Notes: a model not told the origin generated them from the letters alone. A stretch of DNA of 30,740 bases from Porphyromonadaceae bacterium UBA4259 (GCA_002396125.1 DGWL01000004.1:1-30740); one strand, 5' to 3'. Positions 1 through 8,905 are shown, numbered from the stretch's first letter. A program made the numbers and translations.

Positions 1-29
1 TCTGTATCAATAGCAGCAATTTAAACAGC

Positions 30-70
30 AATCACCACTTCCCCCTGAGGGCAGTGGTGATTATTTTTTT
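30..70 (+). terminator. Intrinsic terminator, possibly bidirectional
   Basis: A 10-bp inverted repeat (AATCACCACT / AGTGGTGATT) with a C/G-rich loop is followed on the plus strand by a T-rich run. It probably ends a plus-strand gene lying left of the window. hflX converges on it from the right, so it may also stop hflX transcripts, although the T-run on that side is weak. Confidence 0.6.
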
Positions 71-88
71 AGTGTTTTTAAAATTGCT

Positions 89-1330
89 TTATTCTTCGGC
101 GAGGTCGTCGTAGCGCTGGAAGAGGAAGTCGTTATAGGGGAAGCGCTGAGTGTGGATGAGGCGAGCTTTATCGTAGAGCAGTTGCTTGAGAGCCTCGATA
201 TTGGTGCGCTTCTTGGCGCTGATGAAGACGCAATTGTTCCCCATGCGCGACATCCATGTTTCCTGCAGTTCCTCGAGAGGTATGTTCTCGCGCGACCGTG
301 GCGTGAGGTCGTCCTCATCTTTTTCCACATGTGTAAACTGGTCAATCTTGTTGAACACCATTATCATCTCTTTGTTGCCTGCATCACACACCTCTTGCAG
401 AGTCTTGTTCACCACCTCGATTTGCTCCTCAAACTGCGGATGCGAAATGTCGACCACATGAATCAAGAGATCGCTATCGCGCACCTCGTCGAGTGTGGTC
501 TTGAACGACTCAACCAGGTGGTGAGGAAGCTTGCGTATGAATCCCACCGTGTCGGTCAACAGGAACGGAAGGTTGTCGATGACTACCTTGCGAACTGTGG
601 TGTCGAGTGTTGCGAAAAGCTTGTTCTCGGCAAAGACATCGCTCTTGCTCAACAGGTTCATAAGTGTAGACTTGCCCACGTTGGTGTAGCCCACGAGAGC
701 CACGCGAGTGAGTTTACCACGGTTCTTGCGCTGGATGGTCTTCTGCTTGTCCCAACCGGCGAGTTTCTGCTTGAGTAGCGAGATTTTTTGCTTAACGATT
801 CGGCGGTCGGTCTCAATTTGCTCCTCACCAGGTCCACGCATACCGATACCGCCTCGCTGCCTCTCGAGGTGGGTCCACATACCCGTGAGCCGTGGCAGCA
901 AATACTGATATTGTGCGAGTTCCACTTGCATCTTGGCATTGGCCGTCTGCGCCCTTTTAGCAAAAATGTCAAGAATAAGGCTAGTGCGATCAAGCACCTT
1001 GACGCGAAGAACCTTTTCAATATTCGACACCTGCTTGGGACTGAGGTCATCATCGAAGATGGCCAGATTCACGTCGTTGTCGTCGATGTAGTTGCCAATC
1101 TCCTCGAGCTTTCCTTTTCCAACGAATGTGGTGCGATTGGGCGCATCACACTTTTGCGTGAATTCCTTTACCGTCACAGCCCCTGCTGTTTCGGCAAGGA
1201 AGTCGAGTTCATCGAGATATTCACGTGCACGGGTCTCGTTTTGCTCGGGTGTGATAAGCCCCACGAGCACTGCACGTTCTTCCTCTACAGTGCTCACACT
1301 GCGGCGTTTTTGATCGTCAAGTAATCCCAT
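89..1330 (-). CDS. hflX: GTPase HflX
   Basis: HflX is a ribosome-associated GTPase of the Obg-HflX superfamily that splits or rescues stalled ribosomes in the cytoplasm. The 413-residue protein has the family layout: an N-terminal HflX domain (about 20-130), the linker motif GGIGMRGPGE (160-169), then a G domain with G1 GYTNVGKST (214-222), G3 DTVGF (260-264), G4 NKID (327-330) and G5 SAKK (371-374). All GTP-binding motifs are intact and the length is normal. The start at 1330 lies about 30 nt downstream of a Bacteroidota-type promoter, so it is a single gene with its own promoter. A terminator for the upstream ompA-like gene separates the two. Identification is by motif and overall similarity, with no serious alternative. 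Confidence 0.96.
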   Translation of the reverse strand: MGLLDDQKRRSVSTVEEERAVLVGLITPEQNETRAREYLDELDFLAETAGAVTVKEFTQKCDAPNRTTFVGKGKLEEIGNYIDDNDVNLAIFDDDLSPKQVSNIEKVLRVKVLDRTSLILDIFAKRAQTANAKMQVELAQYQYLLPRLTGMWTHLERQRGGIGMRGPGEEQIETDRRIVKQKISLLKQKLAGWDKQKTIQRKNRGKLTRVALVGYTNVGKSTLMNLLSKSDVFAENKLFATLDTTVRKVVIDNLPFLLTDTVGFIRKLPHHLVESFKTTLDEVRDSDLLIHVVDISHPQFEEQIEVVNKTLQEVCDAGNKEMIMVFNKIDQFTHVEKDEDDLTPRSRENIPLEELQETWMSRMGNNCVFISAKKRTNIEALKQLLYDKARLIHTQRFPYNDFLFQRYDDLAEE

Positions 1331-1365
1331 AAATTAAATAATGTGTGTATGTGGTTTCTAGATTG

Positions 1366-1396
1366 CAAAGTTAGTGAAAAATCTCGCGTGCGGCAA
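1366..1396 (-). promoter_or_regulatory. Bacteroidota promoter of hflX
   Basis: Read on the minus strand, a -7 element TAACTTTG (1366-1373, consensus TAnnTTTG) is preceded by a TTG -33 element (1394-1396) at 20-nt spacing. It sits about 36 nt upstream of the hflX start codon. Confidence 0.7.
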
Positions 1397-1439
1397 CAAT
1401 TGAATGAAAAAGTCATAGGCTTAAGCACCCCAACTCCCT

Positions 1440-1486
1440 AAAAAAGCAAGCGCTCGAGGTGAACAGAAGTTCCCTTGAGCGCTTGG
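1440..1486 (-). terminator. Intrinsic terminator after the first OmpA gene
   Basis: A long stem (CAAGCGCTC / GAGCGCTTG core) is followed on the minus strand by a CTTTTTTA run. It lies about 45 nt beyond the stop of the OmpA-family gene at 1533 and before the hflX promoter. Confidence 0.8.
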
Positions 1487-1532
1487 TTCATAAGTCTATA
1501 ACAAATAGTGCCTAAACTCGGTAGTGTTTTTT

Positions 1533-2768
1533 TTATTTCTTGTGCTGGATAGTGCAGATAGAAACGCGGTTCCACTCGGGCTCGCTGAACATCTCGCTGA
1601 TGCCGTTGCCCTCGCTCTTGATGCGGCTTGACTTAATCTTGTATTTGCCGGTGAGCAGGTCATAAACAGCCTTAGCGCGATTCTTGGCCAGACGGATATT
1701 GAGGTCCTCGGGGCCGTCTTTCGAAGCATAACCCTTGATGGTGCAAGTAGCCTCGGGATGGTTCTTCAAGAAAATAGCGACACGCTCAACATTAGGCATT
1801 TGAGCTGCACTAACCACGCTCTTGCCAATCTCAAAGTAAACGTTAGTCTCGAGATTCTCAATGCTGTTGTCGATAACGTTGGTTTGTGTAACAACCTTGG
1901 GCTCACGCTTGTTGCACTCGTCTAGCTCACGTTGCAGGCGTGCTGCACGTGCGCGCTCGGCATCGGCATCGGCAAGCGCACTGCTCAGCTGGCCGCGCAG
2001 GTCGTTAACCTGAGCATTGATGGCGTCGATGTCGCGCTGAGTGTACTGCTTGGGACACAGAGTCATGTAGTGCTCACCATTGCTGTTCTTGAAGTGATAG
2101 GTGAGTCCTGCCTCAAGCTCAACAGCTGCGCAATTGGCATTGAATACTGTGGTGTTTTGAGTAGCGCCACGGCCCATGTACCAAACCACAGCTGGCTTGA
2201 GTGAAACGGTGAGAGCTTTCTTCTCGCCCACATTCCAGTTCAGGTTGAGACCAGCCTTGGTGTACCACGAGTTTTGATCCTGAAGCTCATAGGTTACAAT
2301 CTGCTCGTTACCCACCTCATAGGTACCGCTCTTGTAGGCATGCCACCAGCCTGCACCAAGCACAGCCTCAACGTCGAGAGTGCGAGGCATACCCTTGTAA
2401 CCAAGGAGCCAATTGGTGAGGTTGATAGTACCAAAAGCGCCTACAAGCTGATGATCGACGATTGTTGGACTGTGAATACCCCAAATTGAGGGATGCAGCG
2501 AGCCGTAGGGCTTATCCCACGACGATGTGTTGAACGACCACTCGCCTTCAACGCCAAGGCCCAAAACCGAGGTCACTTGCTTGCGCACCTCAAGACCTGC
2601 CACGCCACGAGCGCTCTTCCAGAAAGCATAGTGCTGGAAAGGTGAAACAATACCACCCTTGAGGGTGACCGAGATGTTATCGTGCCACTTGCTGCCCTCA
2701 ACGGTAACTTGAGCCGATGCTGCACTCAAAGTCATGGCAGCAACAGCCAGTAAAAGAATCTTTTTCAT
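1533..2768 (-). CDS. OmpA-family outer membrane protein
   Basis: This is a 411-residue outer membrane protein that probably anchors the outer membrane to peptidoglycan. A signal peptide covers about residues 1-19, ending at SAASA/Q. Residues 25-228 alternate aromatic and polar stretches, as in an eight-strand beta barrel. A charged coiled coil (about 241-287) precedes a C-terminal OmpA domain (about 308-408). In that domain the helix signature LNIRLAKNRAKAV is clear (N356, R364), but the loop reads GYASKDG (346-352). Serine therefore stands where many OmpA proteins have the diaminopimelate-binding Asp; an ASxxG version is, as I recall, common in Bacteroidales. The gene is monocistronic, flanked by its own promoter and a strong terminator. 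A paralogue of the same architecture lies at 15263-16537. Confidence 0.9.
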   Translation of the reverse strand: MKKILLLAVAAMTLSAASAQVTVEGSKWHDNISVTLKGGIVSPFQHYAFWKSARGVAGLEVRKQVTSVLGLGVEGEWSFNTSSWDKPYGSLHPSIWGIHSPTIVDHQLVGAFGTINLTNWLLGYKGMPRTLDVEAVLGAGWWHAYKSGTYEVGNEQIVTYELQDQNSWYTKAGLNLNWNVGEKKALTVSLKPAVVWYMGRGATQNTTVFNANCAAVELEAGLTYHFKNSNGEHYMTLCPKQYTQRDIDAINAQVNDLRGQLSSALADADAERARAARLQRELDECNKREPKVVTQTNVIDNSIENLETNVYFEIGKSVVSAAQMPNVERVAIFLKNHPEATCTIKGYASKDGPEDLNIRLAKNRAKAVYDLLTGKYKIKSSRIKSEGNGISEMFSEPEWNRVSICTIQHKK

Positions 2769-2812
2769 ACCTAATAAATTAAATATTAAACATATACTCT
2801 TATTAATGTGTG

Positions 2813-2820
2813 CAAAAGTA
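2813..2820 (-). promoter_or_regulatory. Promoter -7 element of the first OmpA gene
   Basis: The minus strand reads TACTTTTG, a match to TAnnTTTG, 45 nt upstream of the start codon. No convincing -33 element is visible at the usual spacing. Confidence 0.5.
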
Positions 2821-2913
2821 GTGATTAAATATCACATTTTAAAATATTCAGCTCAAAAACAAGCCCACAAGGCCTTTTTGAACGACTATTTCCCCCGTTT
2901 GGGTCAGTATTAT

Positions 2914-4137
2914 TTAATCCACATTGTGCAGATTATGGCCCATGCGGGTTTTCTTGGTGTGCATATAGAAGCGGTTGTACTCATTGGGCATCACCTCGAT
3001 GGGCACATTCTCCACCACCTCGAGGCCGTAGCTCTCAAGTCCCACACGTTTCTTGGGATTGTTGGTTATGAGACGCATTTTCTTCACTCCCAAGATGCGC
3101 AGAATGTTGGCCCCCACGCCGTAGTCACGCTCATCGCTCTTGAAGCCCAGGTGCAAGTTGGCGTCTACCGTGTCGTAGCCTTCTTGCTGCAGCTTATAGG
3201 CTTTGATTTTATTCATCAGCCCAATGCCACGCCCTTCCTGGTTCATGTAGACAATCACGCCCTTGCCCTCGGCATCAATCATCTGCATTGCCTTGTGCAA
3301 CTGCTCACCGCACTCACAACGCATGGAGCCGAAGATGTCGCCGGTGGCACACGATGAGTGTACTCGCACCAGCAGAGGCTCGTCTTCGCGCCACTCGCCC
3401 TTGATGAGAGCAATGTGCTCAAGCCCATTGTTCAGCTGGCGGAATGGCACGAGCTTGAAGTGGCCATAGTGAGTGGGCATGTCGACCAGTTCTCCCACCT
3501 CCACAATCTTCTCGGTGCGCAAGCGATAGGCAATGAGGTCCTTGATAGAAATGATGGGCATGTTAAACTTTTGGGCCACTTTCATGAGTTGCGGCAGTCG
3601 TGCCATGGTGCCGTCGGGGTTGATAATCTCAATGAGTGCGGCAGCCGGTTGCATGCCAGCAAGACGGGTCAGGTCGATAGCGGCCTCGGTGTGCCCTGCG
3701 CGCTTGAGCACGCCCTTGTCCTGCGCCCGTAGCGGGTTGATGTGACCGGGGCGTCCAAAGTCGGTTGCCTTGGCATTGGGGTTGGCAAGATGGCGAATAG
3801 TCTCGGCACGGTCGTGCATCGACACTCCAGTTGTGCATCCCTCAAGTTTGTCGATAGTGACAGTAAATGGGGTACCCAGCATAGAAGTGTTGTCATCGAC
3901 CTGCATTGTGAGTCCCAGTTGCTTGCATCGCTCGCTAGTGACAGGTGTGCACAGCACTCCCCTGCCCTCGCTCATCATGAAGTTCACTTTCTCCTCGGTG
4001 ATAGCCTCGGCAGCGATAATGAAATCACCCTCATTTTCACGGTCTTCATCGTCGACCACGATAACGAATTCTCCCTTGCGGAATTGCTCGATGGCCTCAT
4101 CGATAGTATTCAGTTTAAACTCATTGTTTTCGGTCAT
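2914..4137 (-). CDS. ribBA: Bifunctional DHBP synthase / GTP cyclohydrolase II (RibBA)
   Basis: RibBA catalyses both entry steps of riboflavin synthesis: ribulose 5-phosphate to 3,4-dihydroxy-2-butanone 4-phosphate, and GTP ring opening. The 407-residue protein has an N-terminal RibB domain (about 8-205) with the acidic motif [10 protein letters not shown] (29-38) and RAGHTEAA (146-153). The C-terminal RibA domain (about 210-400) has the zinc ligands C263, C274 and C276 in [15 protein letters not shown], plus GRGIGL (302-307). Both active sites look complete. The start lies 15 nt after the stop of the upstream permease gene, so the two are very likely cotranscribed. That spacing leaves no room for an FMN riboswitch directly before the gene. 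Confidence 0.97.
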   Translation of the reverse strand: MTENNEFKLNTIDEAIEQFRKGEFVIVVDDEDRENEGDFIIAAEAITEEKVNFMMSEGRGVLCTPVTSERCKQLGLTMQVDDNTSMLGTPFTVTIDKLEGCTTGVSMHDRAETIRHLANPNAKATDFGRPGHINPLRAQDKGVLKRAGHTEAAIDLTRLAGMQPAAALIEIINPDGTMARLPQLMKVAQKFNMPIISIKDLIAYRLRTEKIVEVGELVDMPTHYGHFKLVPFRQLNNGLEHIALIKGEWREDEPLLVRVHSSCATGDIFGSMRCECGEQLHKAMQMIDAEGKGVIVYMNQEGRGIGLMNKIKAYKLQQEGYDTVDANLHLGFKSDERDYGVGANILRILGVKKMRLITNNPKKRVGLESYGLEVVENVPIEVMPNEYNRFYMHTKKTRMGHNLHNVD

Positions 4138-4152
4138 GTCTATAAATATTTT

Positions 4153-6114
4153 TTATTGTTGAGTATTATCATCTTTTTTATTCGCGTTTTCAATAATCTC
4201 AGTTATCTCATCGCAAACCCTCACAGCAGTGGCAATCTCATGCTTGAGATTGGCCTGATGATGAGTTCCCACCAGGTATAGTGGTAAGCCCACAGGAAAC
4301 AGCACAGCCAGTGCCGTGCCCAAATGGCGATAGTTGGTGATGTGGTAAGAGAGCAACTGGCGCACTATGGGAAAATCCATAGCCTTGTTGAGCAAGAGCT
4401 GGTTGTGGGAGTTGGACAAATAGTCGACCACGTCCTCGACCTCAACGCTAAGCGATTTGAGCTGTGCTTTGTCATAACCCTGCTGCAGATAGGTGAGATA
4501 GCTTTGACGCTCCTCGTAGCGCTCTAAGAACTCTTGGCAATGCTGCTTGAAAGCGGCAACCTTGGCCAGAGCGACATTGGGGTCGACTTCCTCTATGATA
4601 ACTTCCTTTAGGGTGAGATGGCGCGTCTGGTGCAAGCCAAGCAGGCGTCGGAAGAAGTTGCGGTAGGCATCGGCATTGAACACAGCCGAGTCGTCGATTG
4701 CTTTCTTCGTCAAGAAGATGCCAAGCGGCAGCAGCACAGCCGAGCTCAACCAAATTCCTTGCCACACAGGCCACCGGTCATCTCGCGCCAACTTATAACC
4801 TGTGTTGTTGATTATGTAATAGACGAGGAATAATATAACCGAGATGACAATGGGAGTTCCGAGACCGCCCTTGCGAATAATTGCTCCCAGCGGCGCTCCA
4901 ATGAAGAAGAAAATGAGGCACGCCAGCGAAAGGGTAAACTTATTATGCAACTCTATCTTGTGGCGGCGAATGATGAAGTTGTCGTCTTCCATTGTCAACC
5001 CCTTGAAATCATAATTCTGCTTGTCCATTTTAATGTGCGATATGGCTCCATTGAGCACTATCATGCGCGATGTGGCGGGCAAGTTGGCATAGAGTGAATC
5101 AAAGTCAATCGGCTTGCTAAGCTTGACTGGCTTCACAAGCACGGCCTTGTTGGAGCCACTGCCGTCTTGGCTGATTTCGAAGCGGCTTGATGGCACACCC
5201 ACCGATGGCAGTGCGCGCATCTCACGCCCCACAACGTTACCCATCGAGTCGACACGCAGGCTCACCGAGTCGATAGTGTGCCGCAACTCGGTGATGTTCT
5301 TGCCAATGTATTGTCCCCGCATGGTTTCATCGTCCATGCGGCTGAAGTTATCGTTATAGGGGATGATAATTTCCTTGTTCTTGAACGCTTCGCGACGATA
5401 CATCTCACTGCCCAAGTCCTTGCTGCTCATAGTGGTTCCCTCGGCCAGGTCCTCATACCAGTTGCCGTGGTCAAGAGTAAGAATCAGGTGGGTCTTGTCG
5501 GCAGTCATGTTCAGGCTTCCTGAATCGGCCGCCACAATGCGTGGATAAACCGACGACGTGGACACGTCATAAATCAGGATGCCATACAACTTGTCGCTAT
5601 TGGGATCTTTTTGTTTCACATAGAGGTTGTAGCCGGGAATCTGCCTGTAGATAGTTCCCTCGGGAATGTCGAGCGTGGGCGACTTTTGGCGCATTGAGAA
5701 TAGCAGAGTCCACATCTTCACTTGGGCCTGCGGCACCACGTTGTTCTGGAAGAAGAATGCCCCCACACTCACCAGTGCTATAAACACCGTCAATGGCTTC
5801 ATCACCGTGAGCAGTGAGATTCCGCTGCTCTTCATGGCGGTAAGCTCAAAATGCTCGCCCAGGTTGCCGAATGTCATTAGCGATGCCAGCAATATCGAAA
5901 GCGGTAATGCCAGTGGAATCATCGTCAAGGCGGCATAGAAAAAGAGTTCGGCAATCAGGTCGACACTCAAGCCCTTGCCCACAAGCTCATCGATATACTT
6001 CCACAAGAACTGCATCATCACAATGAAAAGGCAGATGAAGAACGTCATCATGATCAAGGGCAAGAAGGTCTTGAGCATGAAGATGTAGAGCCGCTTTATC
6101 TTAAATGATGCCAT
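4153..6114 (-). CDS. LptF/LptG-family permease (YjgP/YjgQ)
   Basis: A 653-residue inner membrane protein of the LptF/LptG family. In LPS export these proteins pair with the LptB ATPase to extract LPS from the inner membrane. Three N-terminal membrane segments (about 12-38, 52-82, 100-125) are followed by a large periplasmic domain (about 130-390) and three more segments (about 393-412, 420-437, 452-470). That is the expected six-TM arrangement. Beyond it lies an extra C-terminal part of about 180 residues: a charged helical stretch (480-590) and a likely seventh membrane segment (about 598-616). E. coli LptF and LptG are about 360 residues, so this is a long form. I cannot decide between F and G. 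It sits between a PHP phosphatase gene (42-nt gap) and ribBA (15-nt gap) in an apparent operon. Confidence 0.9.
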   Translation of the reverse strand: MASFKIKRLYIFMLKTFLPLIMMTFFICLFIVMMQFLWKYIDELVGKGLSVDLIAELFFYAALTMIPLALPLSILLASLMTFGNLGEHFELTAMKSSGISLLTVMKPLTVFIALVSVGAFFFQNNVVPQAQVKMWTLLFSMRQKSPTLDIPEGTIYRQIPGYNLYVKQKDPNSDKLYGILIYDVSTSSVYPRIVAADSGSLNMTADKTHLILTLDHGNWYEDLAEGTTMSSKDLGSEMYRREAFKNKEIIIPYNDNFSRMDDETMRGQYIGKNITELRHTIDSVSLRVDSMGNVVGREMRALPSVGVPSSRFEISQDGSGSNKAVLVKPVKLSKPIDFDSLYANLPATSRMIVLNGAISHIKMDKQNYDFKGLTMEDDNFIIRRHKIELHNKFTLSLACLIFFFIGAPLGAIIRKGGLGTPIVISVILFLVYYIINNTGYKLARDDRWPVWQGIWLSSAVLLPLGIFLTKKAIDDSAVFNADAYRNFFRRLLGLHQTRHLTLKEVIIEEVDPNVALAKVAAFKQHCQEFLERYEERQSYLTYLQQGYDKAQLKSLSVEVEDVVDYLSNSHNQLLLNKAMDFPIVRQLLSYHITNYRHLGTALAVLFPVGLPLYLVGTHHQANLKHEIATAVRVCDEITEIIENANKKDDNTQQ

Positions 6115-6156
6115 AGCGTTGAAATGGGGTCGATTGATATGCTACCAGCAGTAAAC

Positions 6157-6921
6157 TTATTGGCCCAGGAATGGAGCAAACTCCTTGTCGTTGATAATGC
6201 GTCGCTCCAGGTTGTATTTCTCACAAAGCTTGTGCCAGTCGCGACTGCCAATATAGTCCTTGATAATTTCCGCATGTTCCATGTTGTGCATGTCACTTCC
6301 CAACATGTCGCACAGGTTGTTTTGGATGAGCCACACGGCACGGTCTCTAGCGCCACCGCCAAAGTAGCCTGCCAGCGACAGAATGTTCACTTGAAACTTC
6401 ACGCTCGCGTTGTGCAACGTCTTGTAACGATCGCGGCGGTCGTGGTAGTAGCGGTAACGCTCAGGATGAGCCAAGATGGGCCTGTAGCCTTTCACCTGCA
6501 AGTCAAACATCATGTTGTCGATGCCAATGAGCTCTTGAACAAACGAATTCTCAAGCAGCACGTGATTGCCGGGCATGGGAAGCACATGTCCTGCCTCGTA
6601 CTCGCTATTCCAGTATTCGTCGATGCGATACTCGGCCGAAACATATATCTCAATGGGCAACCCTTCCTCCTCAATGGCCTTTTTGAGCACATTGAAGGCT
6701 GCAGTGAGCGTTTCGGGAGTGTTCTCGAATGTTTCGGCAGTGACATGCGATGTGCACATCACGCGGGTAATGCCCATGTCGAGTTGCGCACGCAGCATCT
6801 CTAGCGACTCATCCACGCTTTGCGAGCCATGGTCCACACCGGGCAGGATGTGGCTATGCACATCGGTTGTGTAGAACAATTTCGCGTCTTGCTTAGATTT
6901 CTTTCGGAATATATTGAACAT
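6157..6921 (-). CDS. PHP-fold tyrosine-protein phosphatase, CpsB/YwqE type
   Basis: A 254-residue protein of the PHP superfamily, closest to the CpsB/CapC/YwqE metal-dependent tyrosine phosphatases. Those enzymes act on bacterial tyrosine kinases controlling exopolysaccharide or capsule assembly. Likely metal ligands are in place: H22 and H24 in DVHSH, H59 (TSHVT), E97 (SAEYR), H152 (LAHPER), D210 and H212 (GSDMH). One difference is GVDHG (28-32) where the classical family reads GIDDG. There is no signal peptide or membrane segment, so it is cytoplasmic. It is the first gene of an apparent operon with the LptF/G-like permease and ribBA. No BY-kinase or capsule genes are visible nearby, so the substrate is unknown. 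Confidence 0.85.
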   Translation of the reverse strand: MFNIFRKKSKQDAKLFYTTDVHSHILPGVDHGSQSVDESLEMLRAQLDMGITRVMCTSHVTAETFENTPETLTAAFNVLKKAIEEEGLPIEIYVSAEYRIDEYWNSEYEAGHVLPMPGNHVLLENSFVQELIGIDNMMFDLQVKGYRPILAHPERYRYYHDRRDRYKTLHNASVKFQVNILSLAGYFGGGARDRAVWLIQNNLCDMLGSDMHNMEHAEIIKDYIGSRDWHKLCEKYNLERRIINDKEFAPFLGQ

Positions 6922-6967
6922 TAGTGTTTCTTGATTTCTTAATTATTGCTTTTTTAAAAAACGACGA

Positions 6968-6975
6968 CAAAGTTA
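6968..6975 (-). promoter_or_regulatory. Promoter -7 element of the phosphatase-permease-ribBA operon
   Basis: The minus strand reads TAACTTTG, 47 nt upstream of the phosphatase start. A TTG lies upstream, but at 16-nt spacing, which is short. Confidence 0.6.
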
Positions 6976-7072
6976 GCACTTTTTCTTTACACAATATTTA
7001 TAATAATCTCTTTATTTATAAAAATAAACTATAATTAAGATTACATAATGGGCACGGTTCAGTTTTTTTGAG

Positions 7073-7080
7073 TAATTTTG
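7073..7080 (+). promoter_or_regulatory. Promoter -7 element of the cysteine hydrolase-thioesterase pair
   Basis: The sequence TAATTTTG matches TAnnTTTG and lies 35 nt before the start codon at 7115. No clear -33 element is seen at the usual distance. Confidence 0.6.
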
Positions 7081-7114
7081 GCACATCTTATTTTACAATA
7101 ACTGAAACTACAGG

Positions 7115-8098
7115 ATGAAGATTTTGAGATACCGCTTGGCCCTAGCGATTATTGCCACAACAGCAATCGCAGCCGCCGCAGCTCAGGGCGACAACAAGGT
7201 GAATCAAGAGTGGCAACAATGTGTGCTTGCCGCAGTCGACTCTTTCCCCGCGAACGGCGGATACTATACCGGTAGCCGCCCCAACGACACATTCAAGAAA
7301 ACCGCATGGAAAGGTCTGCATCAAGCCTATCAAATGACTCTTGCCGACCCAAGACCAGTATTTCGTCAAGACCTGGCCCAACCGTCGTTTTGCTCAAGCG
7401 CCACCTATGGCGCCCTTATCAAGGCATTGCTGCTGTGGGACACCAAGGGCGTGATTTCACGCCAAGCATGGCTGTTTATGAAACCCTTTGTGGGCATAGT
7501 TGACAACATGAATGAGAAAGGCTTCTACCAAAGCGACGGGCAAGGATTCTGGGGAATGATGAATGGAAACGGACCGGCAGTAGCCGTCTTGTTCCACCAG
7601 CTCAAGGCGGGATTTAACTTCACCGCCTATCGTGGCGCAAAAACTCAGGCGTGCAAGGAGACCCCCGACGAGCGCTACCTCACCGACGATGAGTGGCGCA
7701 ACCACCCTGTGTGGCAACAAGCAGTTCCAGGCGACTTCATGAAAATATTCTGGAACCGCGACGACGACAGCGGCGCCATCATTGGTGACAATGGTGTGAA
7801 AGGCGACCTGCAAGAGCACGGTCACAGCGTCATTTTCATGGGCATCGACAGCGACGGTAATGTCACCTATTGGAGCAGCAACGGCCCCGGCGAAAATCCC
7901 GCCGAGATGGGCTACGGCATTGGCCGCTGTGACAAGACCAAAATACAGCGCGTAGTATTCTCAAGAATTCTCTACCCCGAGAAATTCGACAACGTGAAAA
8001 AACTACTACCCAAGGACATTAATCAATATATCTACGACCTCAACGGCAAGAAACATAGTACCACCAAAGAACTAAAAAAACACATAGGGATTAAATGA
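7115..8098 (+). CDS. Secreted papain-like cysteine hydrolase, putative (NlpC/P60- or CHAP-like)
   Basis: A 327-residue exported protein. Residues 1-24 form a signal peptide (basic start, alanine-rich core). I do not recognise a named family, but the order of features suits a papain-like peptidase or amidase: C93 in PSFCSSATY at a helix start, a PGDF motif (205-208) followed by a hydrophobic strand as in many NlpC/P60 and CHAP proteins, H237 in EHGHSVIFMG, and a polar N256 in YWSSNG. C93/H237/N256 is therefore a candidate triad, and a peptidoglycan substrate is an inference. The C-terminal 40 residues are basic. Its stop overlaps the start of the thioesterase gene by 4 nt (ATGA), so the two are translationally coupled. 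Confidence 0.65.
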   Translation: MKILRYRLALAIIATTAIAAAAAQGDNKVNQEWQQCVLAAVDSFPANGGYYTGSRPNDTFKKTAWKGLHQAYQMTLADPRPVFRQDLAQPSFCSSATYGALIKALLLWDTKGVISRQAWLFMKPFVGIVDNMNEKGFYQSDGQGFWGMMNGNGPAVAVLFHQLKAGFNFTAYRGAKTQACKETPDERYLTDDEWRNHPVWQQAVPGDFMKIFWNRDDDSGAIIGDNGVKGDLQEHGHSVIFMGIDSDGNVTYWSSNGPGENPAEMGYGIGRCDKTKIQRVVFSRILYPEKFDNVKKLLPKDINQYIYDLNGKKHSTTKELKKHIGIK

Positions 8099-8844
8099 TA
8101 CCAACCAACCCCAACCTAAAAGAATATCAGCAGTCGTTCTATCTCTCGGCTGGTGAGTGTAATCCACAGTGCGAGATGCCTTTAACGCTTCTCGTGTCAA
8201 GAGTAATTGAAGTTGCCACCAACCATGCCAACTCATGGGGAGTGGGATATGCGCGACTCATAGCCGATGGGCAAGGATGGGTGCTCTCACGAGTCACAGT
8301 TGAAATGAAACGATATCCACGAGTGGATGAGTGGTACACCCTCACAACATGGATTGAGGACTATAACCGCCACTTCTCGCAACGCAACATCGAGGTGGCC
8401 ACCAGCGACGGCGAGGTGCTGGGATATGTGCGCACCATCTGGGTGGTGATTAACCTGAGCACGCGCGAGAGTGTCGACATTTCTAAGCTCAGCTACATTG
8501 CCAATAATGTCACCTCCCACCCCTGTCCCATTGAGCCACAAAGCCGGTTGCGCCCCTTTGAGCCCACACGCACCGCAACTTATCGTTTCGCCTATTGCGA
8601 CATCGACTTCAACGGCCACGTTAACACACTGCGATACCTCGAGCACCTGATGAACCAGTTCTCGATGCAGCACTACAACGACAACTTCATCCACCGCATG
8701 GAAATCGCTTTCGTCAAGGAAGCCTACTACGACAGCGAGGCACAAATCCTAATCGACGACACCGACCCCATGAACGTGCGCCTCGACATCAATGCCGACA
8801 ACGCAACGCGCGTGCGTTCACGATTCATCTTCAAGAAAAGATAA
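8095..8844 (+). CDS. Acyl-ACP thioesterase
   Basis: A 249-residue cytoplasmic enzyme of the FatA/FatB-like acyl-ACP thioesterase family, which releases fatty acids from acyl carrier protein. It has two hotdog halves: the first (about 10-140) contains RVIEVATNHANSWGVGYARL, and the second (about 158-249) contains DIDFNGHVNTLRYLEH (169-184) with the conserved D/N/H residues D171, N173 and H175. Length is normal for bacterial members. The start is fixed by the 4-nt overlap with the upstream secreted hydrolase. An inverted repeat shortly after the stop would end the transcript. Confidence 0.9.
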   Translation: MIPTNPNLKEYQQSFYLSAGECNPQCEMPLTLLVSRVIEVATNHANSWGVGYARLIADGQGWVLSRVTVEMKRYPRVDEWYTLTTWIEDYNRHFSQRNIEVATSDGEVLGYVRTIWVVINLSTRESVDISKLSYIANNVTSHPCPIEPQSRLRPFEPTRTATYRFAYCDIDFNGHVNTLRYLEHLMNQFSMQHYNDNFIHRMEIAFVKEAYYDSEAQILIDDTDPMNVRLDINADNATRVRSRFIFKKR

Positions 8845-8863
8845 TAATCAGCAGCCTTTTGGG

Positions 8864-8905
8864 AAAATGAAGCGGGCAGTCAAAACGACATACCCGCTCC
8901 ATTTT
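8864..8905. terminator. Inverted repeat between convergent units
   Basis: A 13-bp stem with one mismatch (AAAATGAAGCGGG / CCCGCTCCATTTT) lies just after the thioesterase stop and just beyond the end of the minus-strand transporter remnant. It probably acts as a terminator in both directions, though the flanking T-runs are short. Confidence 0.55.

Noticed and set aside
4138..4152. FMN riboswitch before ribBA
   Set aside because: Only 15 nt separate ribBA from the upstream gene and no RFN-like conserved blocks are present.
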